Of a DNA stretch of 56,061 bases, positions 1 to 8,252 are shown piece by piece. The translations under genes were made by a program, and so were the position numbers. The stretch is from an uncultured Lachnospiraceae bacterium (lineage in GTDB: Bacteria > Bacillota > Clostridia > Lachnospirales > Lachnospiraceae). The notes under the pieces were generated by a model. The model was given only the letters and a program-made list of their open reading frames with translations. It did not search any database and was not told where the DNA came from. The stretch is taken from NCBI GenBank assembly GCA_900317755.1, contig ONHZ01000037.1:1-56061 (forward strand). The letters run 5' to 3'. The first letter of the stretch is position 1. Each line of letters starts with the position of its first letter.

Positions 1-97
1 ATGCTGCTATGCAGCATAGTGCCCTTCCTCGGATTCGTTAAGCAACGAGTAAAATCAAGACTTTTTCTTAGATAGTTTTGGTCTTCTTGCGCACTCG
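1..97 (+). repeat. Palindromic intergenic element D (3' part, cut by window edge)
   Basis: This is the right-hand part of a member of the hairpin family described at 10952-11127. Positions 33-76 match 37191-37234 of element B at 43 of 44 bases, including CTTTTTC at 61-67, which in B pairs with GAAAAAG. Positions 1-31 form an apex hairpin, ATGCTGC/GCAGCAT with loop TAT, and this block recurs in reverse orientation in element E (29 of 31 bases). The element ends 1-2 bases from the miaA stop codon. Its left arm lies outside the window, so pairing cannot be checked here. Confidence 0.7.
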
Positions 98-98
98 A

Positions 99-1034
99 TT
101 ACCACAAATTGTTTAGTATATATTGCTGTATTGCATTCATATCTGTGAAGTCTGATTTGTTGATGAATACAGCATCGGGTTCACGGCGGAACCAGGTGAG
201 CTGGCGCTTGGCATAATGTCTGGTTTCAAGCTTGATCCGTGCGACGGCTTCGTCCAGCGTACATTTTCCTTCAATGTAGTCGATGAGCTGTCTGTAGGAA
301 AGCCCCTGCATGGAGACATCTGTCTGCCTCAGTCCTTCGTCATAGAGTGCCTGAACTTCGGCGAGCAGACCGTCATCCATCATCTTGTCAATTCGCCGCT
401 CGATGTTCGAATATAGCTTTTCTCTTTCATCTGTGAGCACAAAGAACCGGAAATCATAGGGCGAAGTCCGTCCCCGCTCTTCTTCATTATGCTTTGAAAT
501 TGGCTCATGATTCTTCTCGTAATATTCGATTGCACGAATCACACGTTTCACATTATTCTCATGAATCGTCTCATAAGAAACCGGATCTATATCCTGTAGT
601 TTCTCATGAAGCGCATGATTTCCATACTTTTCAGCAAACTCACGCAAATCCTCACGAATTTTATCATCATTGCCTTCGTCTGTAAAGTCAATGTCATAGA
701 GAAGTGCCTGAATATAGAAACCTGTTCCACCGACTAGAATAGGAATGTGATTATTCTGATAAATTTTTGAGAGAGCTTCATGCCCTAATACACTGAAGGA
801 ATGAACATCAAAAGCCTCGGATGGCTCCGCGACATCAATAAGGTAATGCGGGATGCCCTGCATCTCTTCTTTCGAGATTTTTGCAGTCCCGATATTCATT
901 CTTTTATAGACCTGCATGGAATCGCAGGAAATGATTTCTCCGCCGATTTCCTTCGCAAGCTCGACAGAAATCGCAGATTTCCCTGCTCCAGTCGGGCCGC
1001 CGATAATCAGCATTTTTTTATTATTTTTACTCAT
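99..1034 (-). CDS. miaA: tRNA dimethylallyltransferase MiaA
   Basis: MiaA transfers a dimethylallyl group from DMAPP to N6 of adenosine 37 in tRNAs that read codons starting with U. The 311-residue product has the usual length. It shows the P-loop GPTGAGKS at residues 13-20 and the DSMQVYKRMNIGTAK block near residues 38-52, which contributes the catalytic Asp and tRNA contacts. The C-terminal helical part (TRHYAKRQLTWFRRE) is also typical. In many clostridia miaA directly follows mutL. Here about 5 kb of other genes separates them. Palindromic element D starts right after the stop codon. Confidence 0.97.
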   Translation of the reverse strand: MSKNNKKMLIIGGPTGAGKSAISVELAKEIGGEIISCDSMQVYKRMNIGTAKISKEEMQGIPHYLIDVAEPSEAFDVHSFSVLGHEALSKIYQNNHIPILVGGTGFYIQALLYDIDFTDEGNDDKIREDLREFAEKYGNHALHEKLQDIDPVSYETIHENNVKRVIRAIEYYEKNHEPISKHNEEERGRTSPYDFRFFVLTDEREKLYSNIERRIDKMMDDGLLAEVQALYDEGLRQTDVSMQGLSYRQLIDYIEGKCTLDEAVARIKLETRHYAKRQLTWFRREPDAVFINKSDFTDMNAIQQYILNNLW

Positions 1035-1079
1035 AAGTATAGTAGTTTAAAACGATTAACATAATGATAACAGAGGATA

Positions 1080-1817
1080 TTACTTAAGTGTTCTTAAGTA
1101 CTCACACAGTTCATCATCAACCCGGTAGCTTTCCATGCATTTCTGAATTGATTTCCTGTGTGTCCAGGGCTCTAATCTCTTCTTCTCATAGTACGGCAGA
1201 ATTTTATCTTTCTGGTATGCAATTGCAGTTGCAAAATACCAGGCGGTCATCATGCGAAGATAATAGTCATCGCTCTTTTCCTTAGGCGCTTTGTATGGTT
1301 TTTCAAAATTTCTTGACAGGTAATCCTCTTCTGAATCAATCACCATTTCTGGAAATCTTTCTTCGAAAACGCTGTCGCCAAGGCAGCAGTTCATGAGAAG
1401 AATCATGCCAAACCGCTTCACGTAGACGTGTGTATCAGATAGCCACTTTTCTATGTATCCACTTTTTATAAGCTGGTCAGGATGTTTCTTGAAAACATTT
1501 GGCGTCAGAGGGTCTGATTCTGACCATGATCTGATCGTAGGAATATATAAGTCAAGTGCCTCACAAGTCCTGTCAAAATCCTTGAGTTTTCCAATGAACA
1601 TACCATGCATGATGCTCTCTTCATAGTAATTGTGGGGAAGAGACTGCATCAAGGCAAGGCACTTTTCATTTTCTTCCTTCCAGAGATTATTTGCTATTTT
1701 CCTAAGAGCGGGCATGCGGACACCGATGATTTCATCCTTCGGAATCGTCGGATTAAGCTTCGCAGAAAAATCCCTGTATTTTGAGTCAGCATTTTTAAAT
1801 AATATTTCTTCGAACAT
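1080..1817 (-). CDS. AlkD-like DNA alkylation repair protein
   Basis: The 245-residue product resembles the HEAT-like-repeat DNA alkylation repair family (AlkC/AlkD type), glycosylases that remove positively charged alkylated bases. The family N-terminus is recognisable (KYRDFSAKLNPTI, then IIGVRMPALRKIA). A WSESD segment stands where AlkD has its catalytic Trp/Asp region, and the C-terminal RKSIQKCMESYRV is typical. I place the start at the ATG at 1815-1817 because the family begins there. The frame stays open to a GTG at 1853, but that extension has no family-like sequence. Neither start has a strong ribosome binding site. An insertion rich in Lys and Asp near residues 175-195 looks unlike the shortest family members. 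Substrate specificity cannot be read from sequence. Confidence 0.8.
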   Translation of the reverse strand: MFEEILFKNADSKYRDFSAKLNPTIPKDEIIGVRMPALRKIANNLWKEENEKCLALMQSLPHNYYEESIMHGMFIGKLKDFDRTCEALDLYIPTIRSWSESDPLTPNVFKKHPDQLIKSGYIEKWLSDTHVYVKRFGMILLMNCCLGDSVFEERFPEMVIDSEEDYLSRNFEKPYKAPKEKSDDYYLRMMTAWYFATAIAYQKDKILPYYEKKRLEPWTHRKSIQKCMESYRVDDELCEYLRTLK

Positions 1818-1970
1818 GATATATATAGTTAAACTCGCAAACTTCGTTGGCACTCTTACGAATCGCTGCTACTTGACTCTAAAACACGTATCTAATCTCC
1901 CGCACCTGGAAGTAAGTTTCCCCACCGCCGTAATGCTAAGGGTTTTCTTGCTGATAAAAAAACAAAAATT

Positions 1971-2243
1971 TCAGAGCCACGGATCTTCCTCAATCACCTG
2001 CATCTCAAGGTAATCAAAGTCGATTTCATCAATGAAATTTTCAACATAGAATCTGCAATCAGCATTTTTTTTGAAATCTGAAATTGTTTTATCAAGCCAG
2101 ATTGGTCTCGACAAATCAAATTTCAGGCAGGCCTCATCAAGAGCATTCATGATTTTATGCGTCCTGGTCTCGTCAGAAAAATCTTCTATTGTCGTATCAT
2201 TTTTGAGTTTATTTTCTTTCCAGACTTTAAACCAGATTTTCAT
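1971..2243 (-). CDS. Small hypothetical protein (90 aa)
   Basis: I do not recognise this 90-residue acidic soluble protein. It starts MKIWFKVWKEN and ends EEDPWL, with no membrane segment or metal motif. It is probably real because its ATG overlaps the cdd stop codon in an ATGA arrangement, which suggests translational coupling with cytidine deaminase. Its codon use resembles its neighbours. The downstream gap to the AlkD-like gene (1818-1970) holds no other gene. Confidence 0.6.
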   Translation of the reverse strand: MKIWFKVWKENKLKNDTTIEDFSDETRTHKIMNALDEACLKFDLSRPIWLDKTISDFKKNADCRFYVENFIDEIDFDYLEMQVIEEDPWL

Positions 2244-2671
2244 AATTTCCCTAAATCCTTTGGACCGAAGCTCTGCGGCAGCAGATCCCTTAAAGTGAAG
2301 GTCTGATAGTCATCTACAGATTTTGCCAAAAAAATAATAAAATCATTATCGCAGAATTCTCTCATGACCTGACGGCATACACCGCATGGAGCACAGTATT
2401 CATTTGGCTCCTCACCAGAAGGACCACCTGAAATCGCTATTGCTTTGAAAGCTCGAGTTCCTTTACTTACTGCCTTGAAAATCGCTGTTCTTTCTGCGCA
2501 GATGGTTGGCGTGAATGCAGCATTTTCAATATTGCAGCCTGTGAATATTTTCCCATCGTTAGTAAGTACTGCCGCCCCGACATTCCAATGAGAATATGGG
2601 GTATAGGAAAAACTTCTCATGTCAAGTGCTTTTTGTATTAATTCTTTTCGTGTATTCTCGTCGATGTTCAT
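2240..2671 (-). CDS. cdd: Cytidine deaminase
   Basis: Cdd hydrolyses cytidine and deoxycytidine to uridine and deoxyuridine for pyrimidine salvage. The 143-residue length fits the homotetrameric class. The zinc site is visible: CAER in the block TICAERTAIF carries the first ligand and the proton-shuttling Glu, and PCGVCRQ carries the other two cysteines. The N-terminal block YSHWNVGAA is also conserved. In Bacillus, cdd sits downstream of ybeY and dgkA, but here it lies far from that cluster. It appears to be translated together with the small gene that overlaps its end. Confidence 0.95.
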   Translation of the reverse strand: MNIDENTRKELIQKALDMRSFSYTPYSHWNVGAAVLTNDGKIFTGCNIENAAFTPTICAERTAIFKAVSKGTRAFKAIAISGGPSGEEPNEYCAPCGVCRQVMREFCDNDFIIFLAKSVDDYQTFTLRDLLPQSFGPKDLGKL

Positions 2672-2793
2672 ATTATCTTTATTCTTTTAATAAACATGAA
2701 GTTTATCCTGATTTAATATTATTGTTAACATGATATCACATCTAAATATAACAGAAAATAAAACATAAATTTAATTGAGTTTTGTATTTGTTT

Positions 2794-3684
2794 TCATACA
2801 GTAATCCTGTAGGAAGCTTTGAATGTTCCGCCTGGATAGAGCATATTTTCATACGCTCTGTCTTTAAGCTCGCCATCAAATGAAGCAGCATCTGCCCTTC
2901 CAAACCATGGCTCTACACAGATAAATGGTGCATCTTTACCTGCCGGAGACCAGATGCCGGCAACAGGTGCCTTGAATGAGATAGAAAGATATTTCTCACC
3001 GTCCTCATAGATGGAAGCCTTGTCAAACTGGCAGTTTTCCATAATGAGCGCGTCATCCTTAAATAATTCACGGTCTGGAATTAATGCGCCCTTCTTTAAT
3101 TTAATCGTTTCTATCCTGTCAGAAACAACACCATCCTCAAGGTATCTGGCATTTATTTCTTTGAGGTATTCTCCATCCTTTGAAAGTTTCAGATAGTATT
3201 TGTTTTCAGATAATTTCTTTGACTTTTCAGGTGCAAACGGGCAGTTGAATGCAGGATGGCCTCCAATAGAAAAATATAATAGCTTCTCATCCGTATTTGT
3301 GACATCCCACTCTGTCAAAAGTGAATTTCCTGAAAGCGCATACTTGTTCGTCAGCTTGAAATGAAATGGATATTTTGAATAGGTTTCCTCACTGTCTGTT
3401 AATTCAAATGTAATTTTGTCATTATCCTTTGAAACCTTCTTCCTTGAGAATTCCATATCCCTTGCAAAGCCGTGCTGTCCCATTGGAAAAATCTCTTTTT
3501 CATAAGTAAAGCTGCCACATTTGAGCGAGCCAACAAAAGGAAAGAGAACCGGCGCATGCCTGCCCCAGTATTTGCTGTCTCCTTCCCAGATATACTCTCT
3601 TCCATTCTTTTCAAGCGAAACGAGTTCTGCGCCCTTTGAGTTAATTTTGGCTGTGATGCCATCTTTCCTGATTTCGTATTCCAT
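2794..3684 (-). CDS. Aldose 1-epimerase family protein (LacX-like)
   Basis: The 296-residue product belongs to the galactose mutarotase-like fold, LacX/YeaD-like branch. These proteins interconvert or bind sugar anomers, and their exact substrate is often unknown. The block GGHPAFNCPF carries the catalytic-type His and ICVEPWFG is the conserved C-terminal block. I chose the ATG at 3682-3684 because AGGAGG lies five bases upstream (3690-3695 on the plus strand) and the family starts at this point. An in-frame extension to 3741 is unlikely to be translated. The gene is divergent from the pdx remnant across an AT-rich gap with no other gene (3685-3987). Confidence 0.85.
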   Translation of the reverse strand: MEYEIRKDGITAKINSKGAELVSLEKNGREYIWEGDSKYWGRHAPVLFPFVGSLKCGSFTYEKEIFPMGQHGFARDMEFSRKKVSKDNDKITFELTDSEETYSKYPFHFKLTNKYALSGNSLLTEWDVTNTDEKLLYFSIGGHPAFNCPFAPEKSKKLSENKYYLKLSKDGEYLKEINARYLEDGVVSDRIETIKLKKGALIPDRELFKDDALIMENCQFDKASIYEDGEKYLSISFKAPVAGIWSPAGKDAPFICVEPWFGRADAASFDGELKDRAYENMLYPGGTFKASYRITV

Positions 3685-3906
3685 ATGATCCTCCTTTTTA
3701 AGCAAATCATTTATTAGTTTTGCTAATCTATTTTTAGGCACACATTTAATAATAATCCTACATTGATTAGTTTATTCTAAATATATCGAAAATGAAAGAT
3801 TTAGTTTGCTTAATTATCATATTTTTAATCTGACCTTATTTTCTCTTTCCAAAACCAAAATGGTATGAACAAAAATCCCGTTCTGGCCTTATTGAATATT
3901 ATTATT

Positions 3907-3935
3907 TTGAATATTTATTTAATATCACATATAGA
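3907..3935 (+). promoter_or_regulatory. Possible promoter for the pdx remnant
   Basis: TTGAAT at 3907-3912 and TATAGA at 3930-3935 are separated by 17 bases, about 50 bases upstream of the pdxS start codon. The boxes are imperfect and the region is very AT-rich, so this is a weak call. Confidence 0.3.
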
Positions 3936-3987
3936 TTATCATCTGCAACTATCAAATGAAAACTGATTTATTTAGAAAGGTAAAGAA

Positions 3988-4474
3988 ATGGCTGAAACAG
4001 AAAACAGATATGAACTAAACAAGGATTTGGCAAAGATGCTGAAGGGCGGGGTCATCATGGATGTCACGACACCGGAACAGGCAAAGATTGCAGAGAATGC
4101 CGGTCTTTGCGACCTGTGCCGGTCTTATACTTCTTGCTGAAAATATTGAAAATGATGAAAATTCGTATTTTAAGACTTTACCAGTCACAGTAAGACGAAA
4201 TGCATACGGCAGACAGCTTGGCTCATTTTCTACCGAACTTGATGTGAAAAATATCGGTACAATCCCTGCCACTTTCATCAGGGCACCCTACATTACATCT
4301 GCCGAAAATGATGTTGATGTTCTCGCTAAGGTAGACGAAGAAATCGTCGCCGTACAATACAAAAAACAGCTTGCGATTTCATTTCATCCAGAACTTGATC
4401 ATGATCTTTCTATGTACAGATATTTCCTTCAGGAAATTGTGCATAAGAAGTCAAGTTCAGAAATCTATCCTTGA
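3988..4474 (+). pseudogene. pdxS'-'pdxT deletion remnant (PLP synthase)
   Basis: PdxS and PdxT together form the PLP synthase that makes vitamin B6 from pentose phosphate, glyceraldehyde phosphate and glutamine. From the ATG at 3988 the frame reads a normal PdxS N-terminus ([20 protein letters not shown] to about Gly39), then runs out of frame and stops at 4138-4140. Another frame, from about 4097, reads the second half of Pdx[13 protein letters not shown] with the nucleophilic Cys, RNAYGRQLGSF, FIRAPYI and SFHPELD. About 250 residues of PdxS, including both catalytic lysines, and the first 70-75 residues of PdxT are missing. A single deletion joining pdxS to pdxT explains this, probably at the repeated ATGCCGGT around 4097-4104. 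The ribosome binding site AGAAAGG before 3988 is intact. PLP must come from salvage or from another locus. Confidence 0.9.
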
Positions 4475-4541
4475 CTAATAATTTTCCAGAATTTAAGATA
4501 ATACATGCTGTTTTGTTGGAAACCTTTGTATTATTTTAATT

Positions 4542-5486
4542 ATGGATAATTTACTTTTCAGTCTGAATGCCACGCTGCCAATCTTCTTCCTTATGATGAT
4601 TGGCTATATATTCAAGAGAATCGGATGGATAAAGCCGGAATTTGCATCCGGAATGAATACCTTCGTATTCAAAATTGCACTGCCGGTAAATCTCTTTTAC
4701 CAGCTTTATGATGTAGACGTCTATTCTGCCTGGGATGGCGGATATGTGCTTTACTGCTTTGTTGCGACGCTGGTATCTGTAATTATTGCATTTCTTATTA
4801 GTTTTCTTTTGAAAGACAAAAGCATAAGAGGCGAATTCGTGCAGGGTGCATACAGAAGCTCGGCTTCTCTCCTTGGAATGACCTATATTGAAAACATCTA
4901 CGGTGAAAGCTCAATGGGACCACTAATGATGCTTGGCGCAGTGCCTCTTTATAATGTGATGGCTGTTGTAGTTCTTTCAGTGATGAATCCGGAAAATCCA
5001 GGTCTCGACAGAAAATCCCTGAAGAAATCAATAATCGGTATTGCAAAAAATCCAATTATCTGGGGCATTATCATTGGCTTCCTTTGGGCTCTATTAAAAA
5101 TTCCGCTTCCAAAGATGTGTGCAACTACTGTCAACTACATCGGCCGCCTTGCAAGCCCGATGGGACTTCTTGCTCTCGGCGCATCGCTTGAATTTAAGGA
5201 AATAGGTAAAAAAATAAAGCCTGTGCTCCTTGCAAGCTTCTTGAAGCTCATCGGATTTACAGCTTTATGTGTTCCGTTTGCTGTAGCATTAGGCTATCGG
5301 CAGGACAAGCTTCTCGCAGTCCTTATTATGACCGGTTCCGCATCAACAGTCGCTGGCTTTGTCATGGCAAAAAATATGGGACACGAAGGAACCGTTTCCT
5401 CCGGAACCGTCATGCTCACGACTGTGCTTTCATCATTCACACTGACCTTCTGGATCTGGCTGTTTCGGACACTTGGCATGCTTTAA
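4542..5486 (+). CDS. AEC family transporter
   Basis: The 314-residue, highly hydrophobic product belongs to the auxin efflux carrier (AEC) family of secondary transporters. About ten membrane segments can be picked out. Family blocks include IGYIFKRIGWI near the start, PxNLFYQL, and the C-terminal TGSASTVAGFVMAKNMG. Bacterial AEC members export or exchange small organic acids or amino acids, and the substrate here cannot be told. The gene lies on the plus strand downstream of the pdx remnant. Its TAA is directly followed by the stop codon of the convergent histidine phosphatase gene, with no base between. Confidence 0.88.
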   Translation: MDNLLFSLNATLPIFFLMMIGYIFKRIGWIKPEFASGMNTFVFKIALPVNLFYQLYDVDVYSAWDGGYVLYCFVATLVSVIIAFLISFLLKDKSIRGEFVQGAYRSSASLLGMTYIENIYGESSMGPLMMLGAVPLYNVMAVVVLSVMNPENPGLDRKSLKKSIIGIAKNPIIWGIIIGFLWALLKIPLPKMCATTVNYIGRLASPMGLLALGASLEFKEIGKKIKPVLLASFLKLIGFTALCVPFAVALGYRQDKLLAVLIMTGSASTVAGFVMAKNMGHEGTVSSGTVMLTTVLSSFTLTFWIWLFRTLGML

Positions 5487-5933
5487 TTAATTTGCTGAAT
5501 TATTGTATGAAATAAGACTGAATTCATCTCCATCGTAGGTAAGAATCGTATAGCTGTCATTTTTTAACCCATTATCTTTTAGATATGGGAATTTTTTCTG
5601 TAACCAGAACGATGCAGAAGAATGTGCGGCCACAATGACATTTTTTCCATGATTTTCTTCTGTTTCAACGATTTTCTTCATTGCATGATCAAAACGCTGA
5701 ATGAATGTATATTTACCTGTGTCTGTAAGAGGCGAATCACTTCCACCGCCAACATTGATATTATTCACATTGGCTTCCGTCTGGCCATGCCGGATCAGAT
5801 ACACAGTAACAGTCCTTTTTTGCTCAAAATATGTATGAATATCATCCCTGAATATAACAAAAAGATATACTGCAAGAAGAAAGCAAATTATCAAAAGAAG
5901 AACTATTTGAATTTTATTCTTTTTTGAACGCAT
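5487..5933 (-). pseudogene. Histidine phosphatase-like protein with internal deletion
   Basis: The open frame is intact (148 aa) but the protein looks incomplete. Residues 1-40 hold an N-terminal membrane anchor. Residues 45-54 carry the phosphoglycerate-mutase-type motif YLIRHGQTEA with the catalytic His, and VAAHSSA near residue 104 carries the second His. Family members have roughly 80-100 residues between the SPLT-D-G segment and the RFD-AM helix, including a second Arg and an acidic residue of the active site. Here SPLTDTGK at about residues 67-74 runs straight into YTFIQRFDHAM, so an in-frame deletion is likely near 5710-5720. It may be a broken gene or a stable non-catalytic relic. It ends exactly against the AEC stop codon. 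Confidence 0.7.
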
Positions 5934-6010
5934 ATCATATCCACAAATAAGTTAACGATTTCTGCTAATTTCGATTAATATAATGCTTTGGACTTAATAA
6001 ATCAAGTTAA

Positions 6011-7984
6011 TTAATCTACGATTCGCTTAAATCTCTTGTCCATTTCATAATGGCTGATTTCAATCATCGTCGGCCTGCCGTGTGGACAATGGAAAGGGTT
6101 GTCAAGCGTAAAGAGCTCTTCGATCAGTGCCCTTGCCTCTTCTTCGGAAATCTCAGTATTTCCCTTTATTGCCGCCTTGCACGACATTGTCGCAACACGA
6201 ATCAAAAGGATATCGTTTGTGACCTTGTCATTTGAAAATTCAAGATCATTCAGACTCGACAGAAATAATTCCTTTGGGTCGATTGAATACATATTTGCAG
6301 GAACAGCAGAAATCGAATAATCCTTTCCGCCGAAGGAATCGATTTCATAGCCGAGTTCTTTATATGCATCCTTGTATTTTTCGTAGATTTCTATTTCATT
6401 TGGAGAAAGCGAAACAATGATAGGCGGCGAAATCTGCTGGCTGGTCATTGTTTTTTCTTTCAGCTTCTTCATCGTATGCTCATACAGCACTTTTTCATGA
6501 GCAGCATGCTGATCAATGATATAAAGCCTGTCATCGAATTCCACGAGCCAGTAAGTCTTGAAAACCTGACCAATAATTCTATGCTGCTTCAAGTCATCGG
6601 CAGTAAAGAATGAAAGCTGCTCGGGCTTCTCTGATGAGAATTTGGAGGCGGGTGTATTTATTTGTACTTCAGATTGCGCATTTAATGTTGCAGTATTTTC
6701 ATATCGCCCAGCATAATATTCATCACTCTGTATGGCACTTTCTGTTTTCTGCTTGTACTGCTCAAAACGGTTGGACTCTAGGAAAGAAGGTGGAAGTTCC
6801 GATTTCTTAGATGTGATGGTGTTATTAATAATTGCTGCTGACTTTGTACTTCCAATAGATGAAGTACTTTCTGCTGCCGCTGACTGCTGATTATTTAGAG
6901 CGTTTGCATCATTCTGATTTGTCTCAAGCACTTCTCCCGTATTTGTATCGACCTTCGCAGCAGTTTCTTCTGATAGAATGACATCCTGTACATCTTCGGC
7001 TTTTTTGAGCCTGTTTCTTACAGCCTCGAAAAGCACTTCGTAGACCTTCTCATTATCAGAGAATCTGACCTCTGTTTTTCTCGGATGGACATTGACATCG
7101 ACAAAGGCACCGTGAAAATCAATATTCAAAATTGCAAGCGGATACTGATGCAGCATCAGGTATCCCTGGTAGGCATCCTCGACTGCCTTTGAAATGATTT
7201 TGCTCTTTATGTAGCGGCCGTTTACAAAGAAAATCTCACGGTTTCTGTTGCCACGGTGAATAACAGGCTGACCCAGAAAACCACTGATCGTGCAAAATTC
7301 GTTTGAAAATTCCAGTTCATACAGATTTCTTGCCGTGTCCTTTCCCATGACCTGGTAGATCGTGTCAGAAAGCTTGCCATTGCCTGAGGTAAAGATTCTC
7401 TCCCTTCCCTGCCCTGTTACAGTAAATGAAATGTCAGGATGTGAAAGTGAAAGATTCTGAAGAAGCTCATCTATGTAGTTTCCCTCAGTCATTGAAGACT
7501 TTAAGAATTTTCTTCTTGCTGGCGTATTGTAAAAAAGATTCTTAACGATGATAGTCGTGCCCTTCGGACAGGCCATCTCAGTGAATGCTTCTTCTTCACC
7601 ACCATCGATTTCAAAGTGGGCGCCAATCAGCTCATCTTCGGTCTTTGTAAGCATCTCAACCTTTGAAACAGCGGCAATGCTTGAAAGTGCCTCTCCCCTG
7701 AAGCCAAGCGTGGAAATGTCGTCAAGATCTGAAATCTCTCTTAGCTTCGAAGTCGCATGTGGCAAGAATGCAATTTTTACTTCATCGGCAGGGATGCCGC
7801 ATCCGTCATCAGAAATCCTGATTGAAGTCGTACCGCCATCCTTATAATCAATTGAGATGTGCTTTGCTCCTGCATCAATCGCATTTTCCGTAAGTTCCTT
7901 CACAACCGATGAAGGCCCTTCGACGACCTCTCCTGCGGCAATATGGTCTATTGTATTTTTTGATAATTGTCGTATTTCGTTCAT
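6011..7984 (-). CDS. mutL: DNA mismatch repair endonuclease MutL
   Basis: MutL couples MutS mismatch recognition to strand incision. The 657-residue protein has an N-terminal GHKL ATPase domain (DHIAAGEVVEGPSSV, TENAIDAGA, DDGCGI, GFRGEALSSIA) and a variable linker at about residues 340-460. The C-terminal nuclease domain carries DQHAAHEKVLYE at about residue 491 and CPHGRP at about 633. This marks the endonuclease-active type used by bacteria without MutH. I place the start at the ATG at 7982-7984 because the conserved MNEIRQLSKNTIDHIA begins there. The upstream open frame only reads through palindromic element E and is not coding. The gene follows mutS, separated by E. Confidence 0.97.
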   Translation of the reverse strand: MNEIRQLSKNTIDHIAAGEVVEGPSSVVKELTENAIDAGAKHISIDYKDGGTTSIRISDDGCGIPADEVKIAFLPHATSKLREISDLDDISTLGFRGEALSSIAAVSKVEMLTKTEDELIGAHFEIDGGEEEAFTEMACPKGTTIIVKNLFYNTPARRKFLKSSMTEGNYIDELLQNLSLSHPDISFTVTGQGRERIFTSGNGKLSDTIYQVMGKDTARNLYELEFSNEFCTISGFLGQPVIHRGNRNREIFFVNGRYIKSKIISKAVEDAYQGYLMLHQYPLAILNIDFHGAFVDVNVHPRKTEVRFSDNEKVYEVLFEAVRNRLKKAEDVQDVILSEETAAKVDTNTGEVLETNQNDANALNNQQSAAAESTSSIGSTKSAAIINNTITSKKSELPPSFLESNRFEQYKQKTESAIQSDEYYAGRYENTATLNAQSEVQINTPASKFSSEKPEQLSFFTADDLKQHRIIGQVFKTYWLVEFDDRLYIIDQHAAHEKVLYEHTMKKLKEKTMTSQQISPPIIVSLSPNEIEIYEKYKDAYKELGYEIDSFGGKDYSISAVPANMYSIDPKELFLSSLNDLEFSNDKVTNDILLIRVATMSCKAAIKGNTEISEEEARALIEELFTLDNPFHCPHGRPTMIEISHYEMDKRFKRIVD

Positions 7985-8018
7985 ATTGTTTAACTCACTA
8001 TTATTCGAGCGGAAACGA

Positions 8019-8236
8019 AATATAAAATCTGAAGACTCTTGACCGGTACGCCGGCACTTAATGAGTGCGAGGAAGAGCACTATGCTGCGTAGCAGCATTC
8101 TAATGTGCTCTGACGACATGCCACGATTTTGCTTTGCAAATATCGTGGCGATACCGCTGAGTAGCGTTAGCGTAGCACGAATTTAGTGTCCGCTGCGTCG
8201 GTCACGAAGCGAGAGCGGGTCTGAAGATTTTATATT
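8019..8236 (-). repeat. Palindromic intergenic element E between mutS and mutL
   Basis: This 218-bp imperfect inverted repeat fills most of the gap between the mutS stop and mutL start. Outer arms AATATAAAATCT (8019-8030) and AGATTTTATATT (8225-8236) are perfectly complementary. On the minus strand the one-sided motif CCGCTCTCGCTTCG (8218-8205) is identical to that of element F, followed by the pair TGACCG/CGGTCA. Inside lie a CCACGAT/ATCGTGG hairpin near 8121-8147 and the apex ATGCTGC-GTA-GCAGCAT at 8082-8098, the latter shared with element D. Confidence 0.8.
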
Positions 8237-8252
8237 GAGTTGCAGCGAGTAA

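Noticed and set aside
1818-1970. Gap with TCCCGCAC, resembling part of the element A arm
   Set aside because: I could find no matching opposite arm, so it is not a clear member. It may be a relic or chance.
3830-3880. Possible PdxR (MocR-type) operator upstream of the pdx remnant
   Set aside because: A TGGTAT-containing stretch is present but I see no clear repeat pair, so I do not claim a site.
7985-8119. Longer MutL N-terminus from the upstream start
   Set aside because: The extra 45 residues read through palindromic element E and resemble no MutL. The conserved start MNEIRQLS is at 7984.
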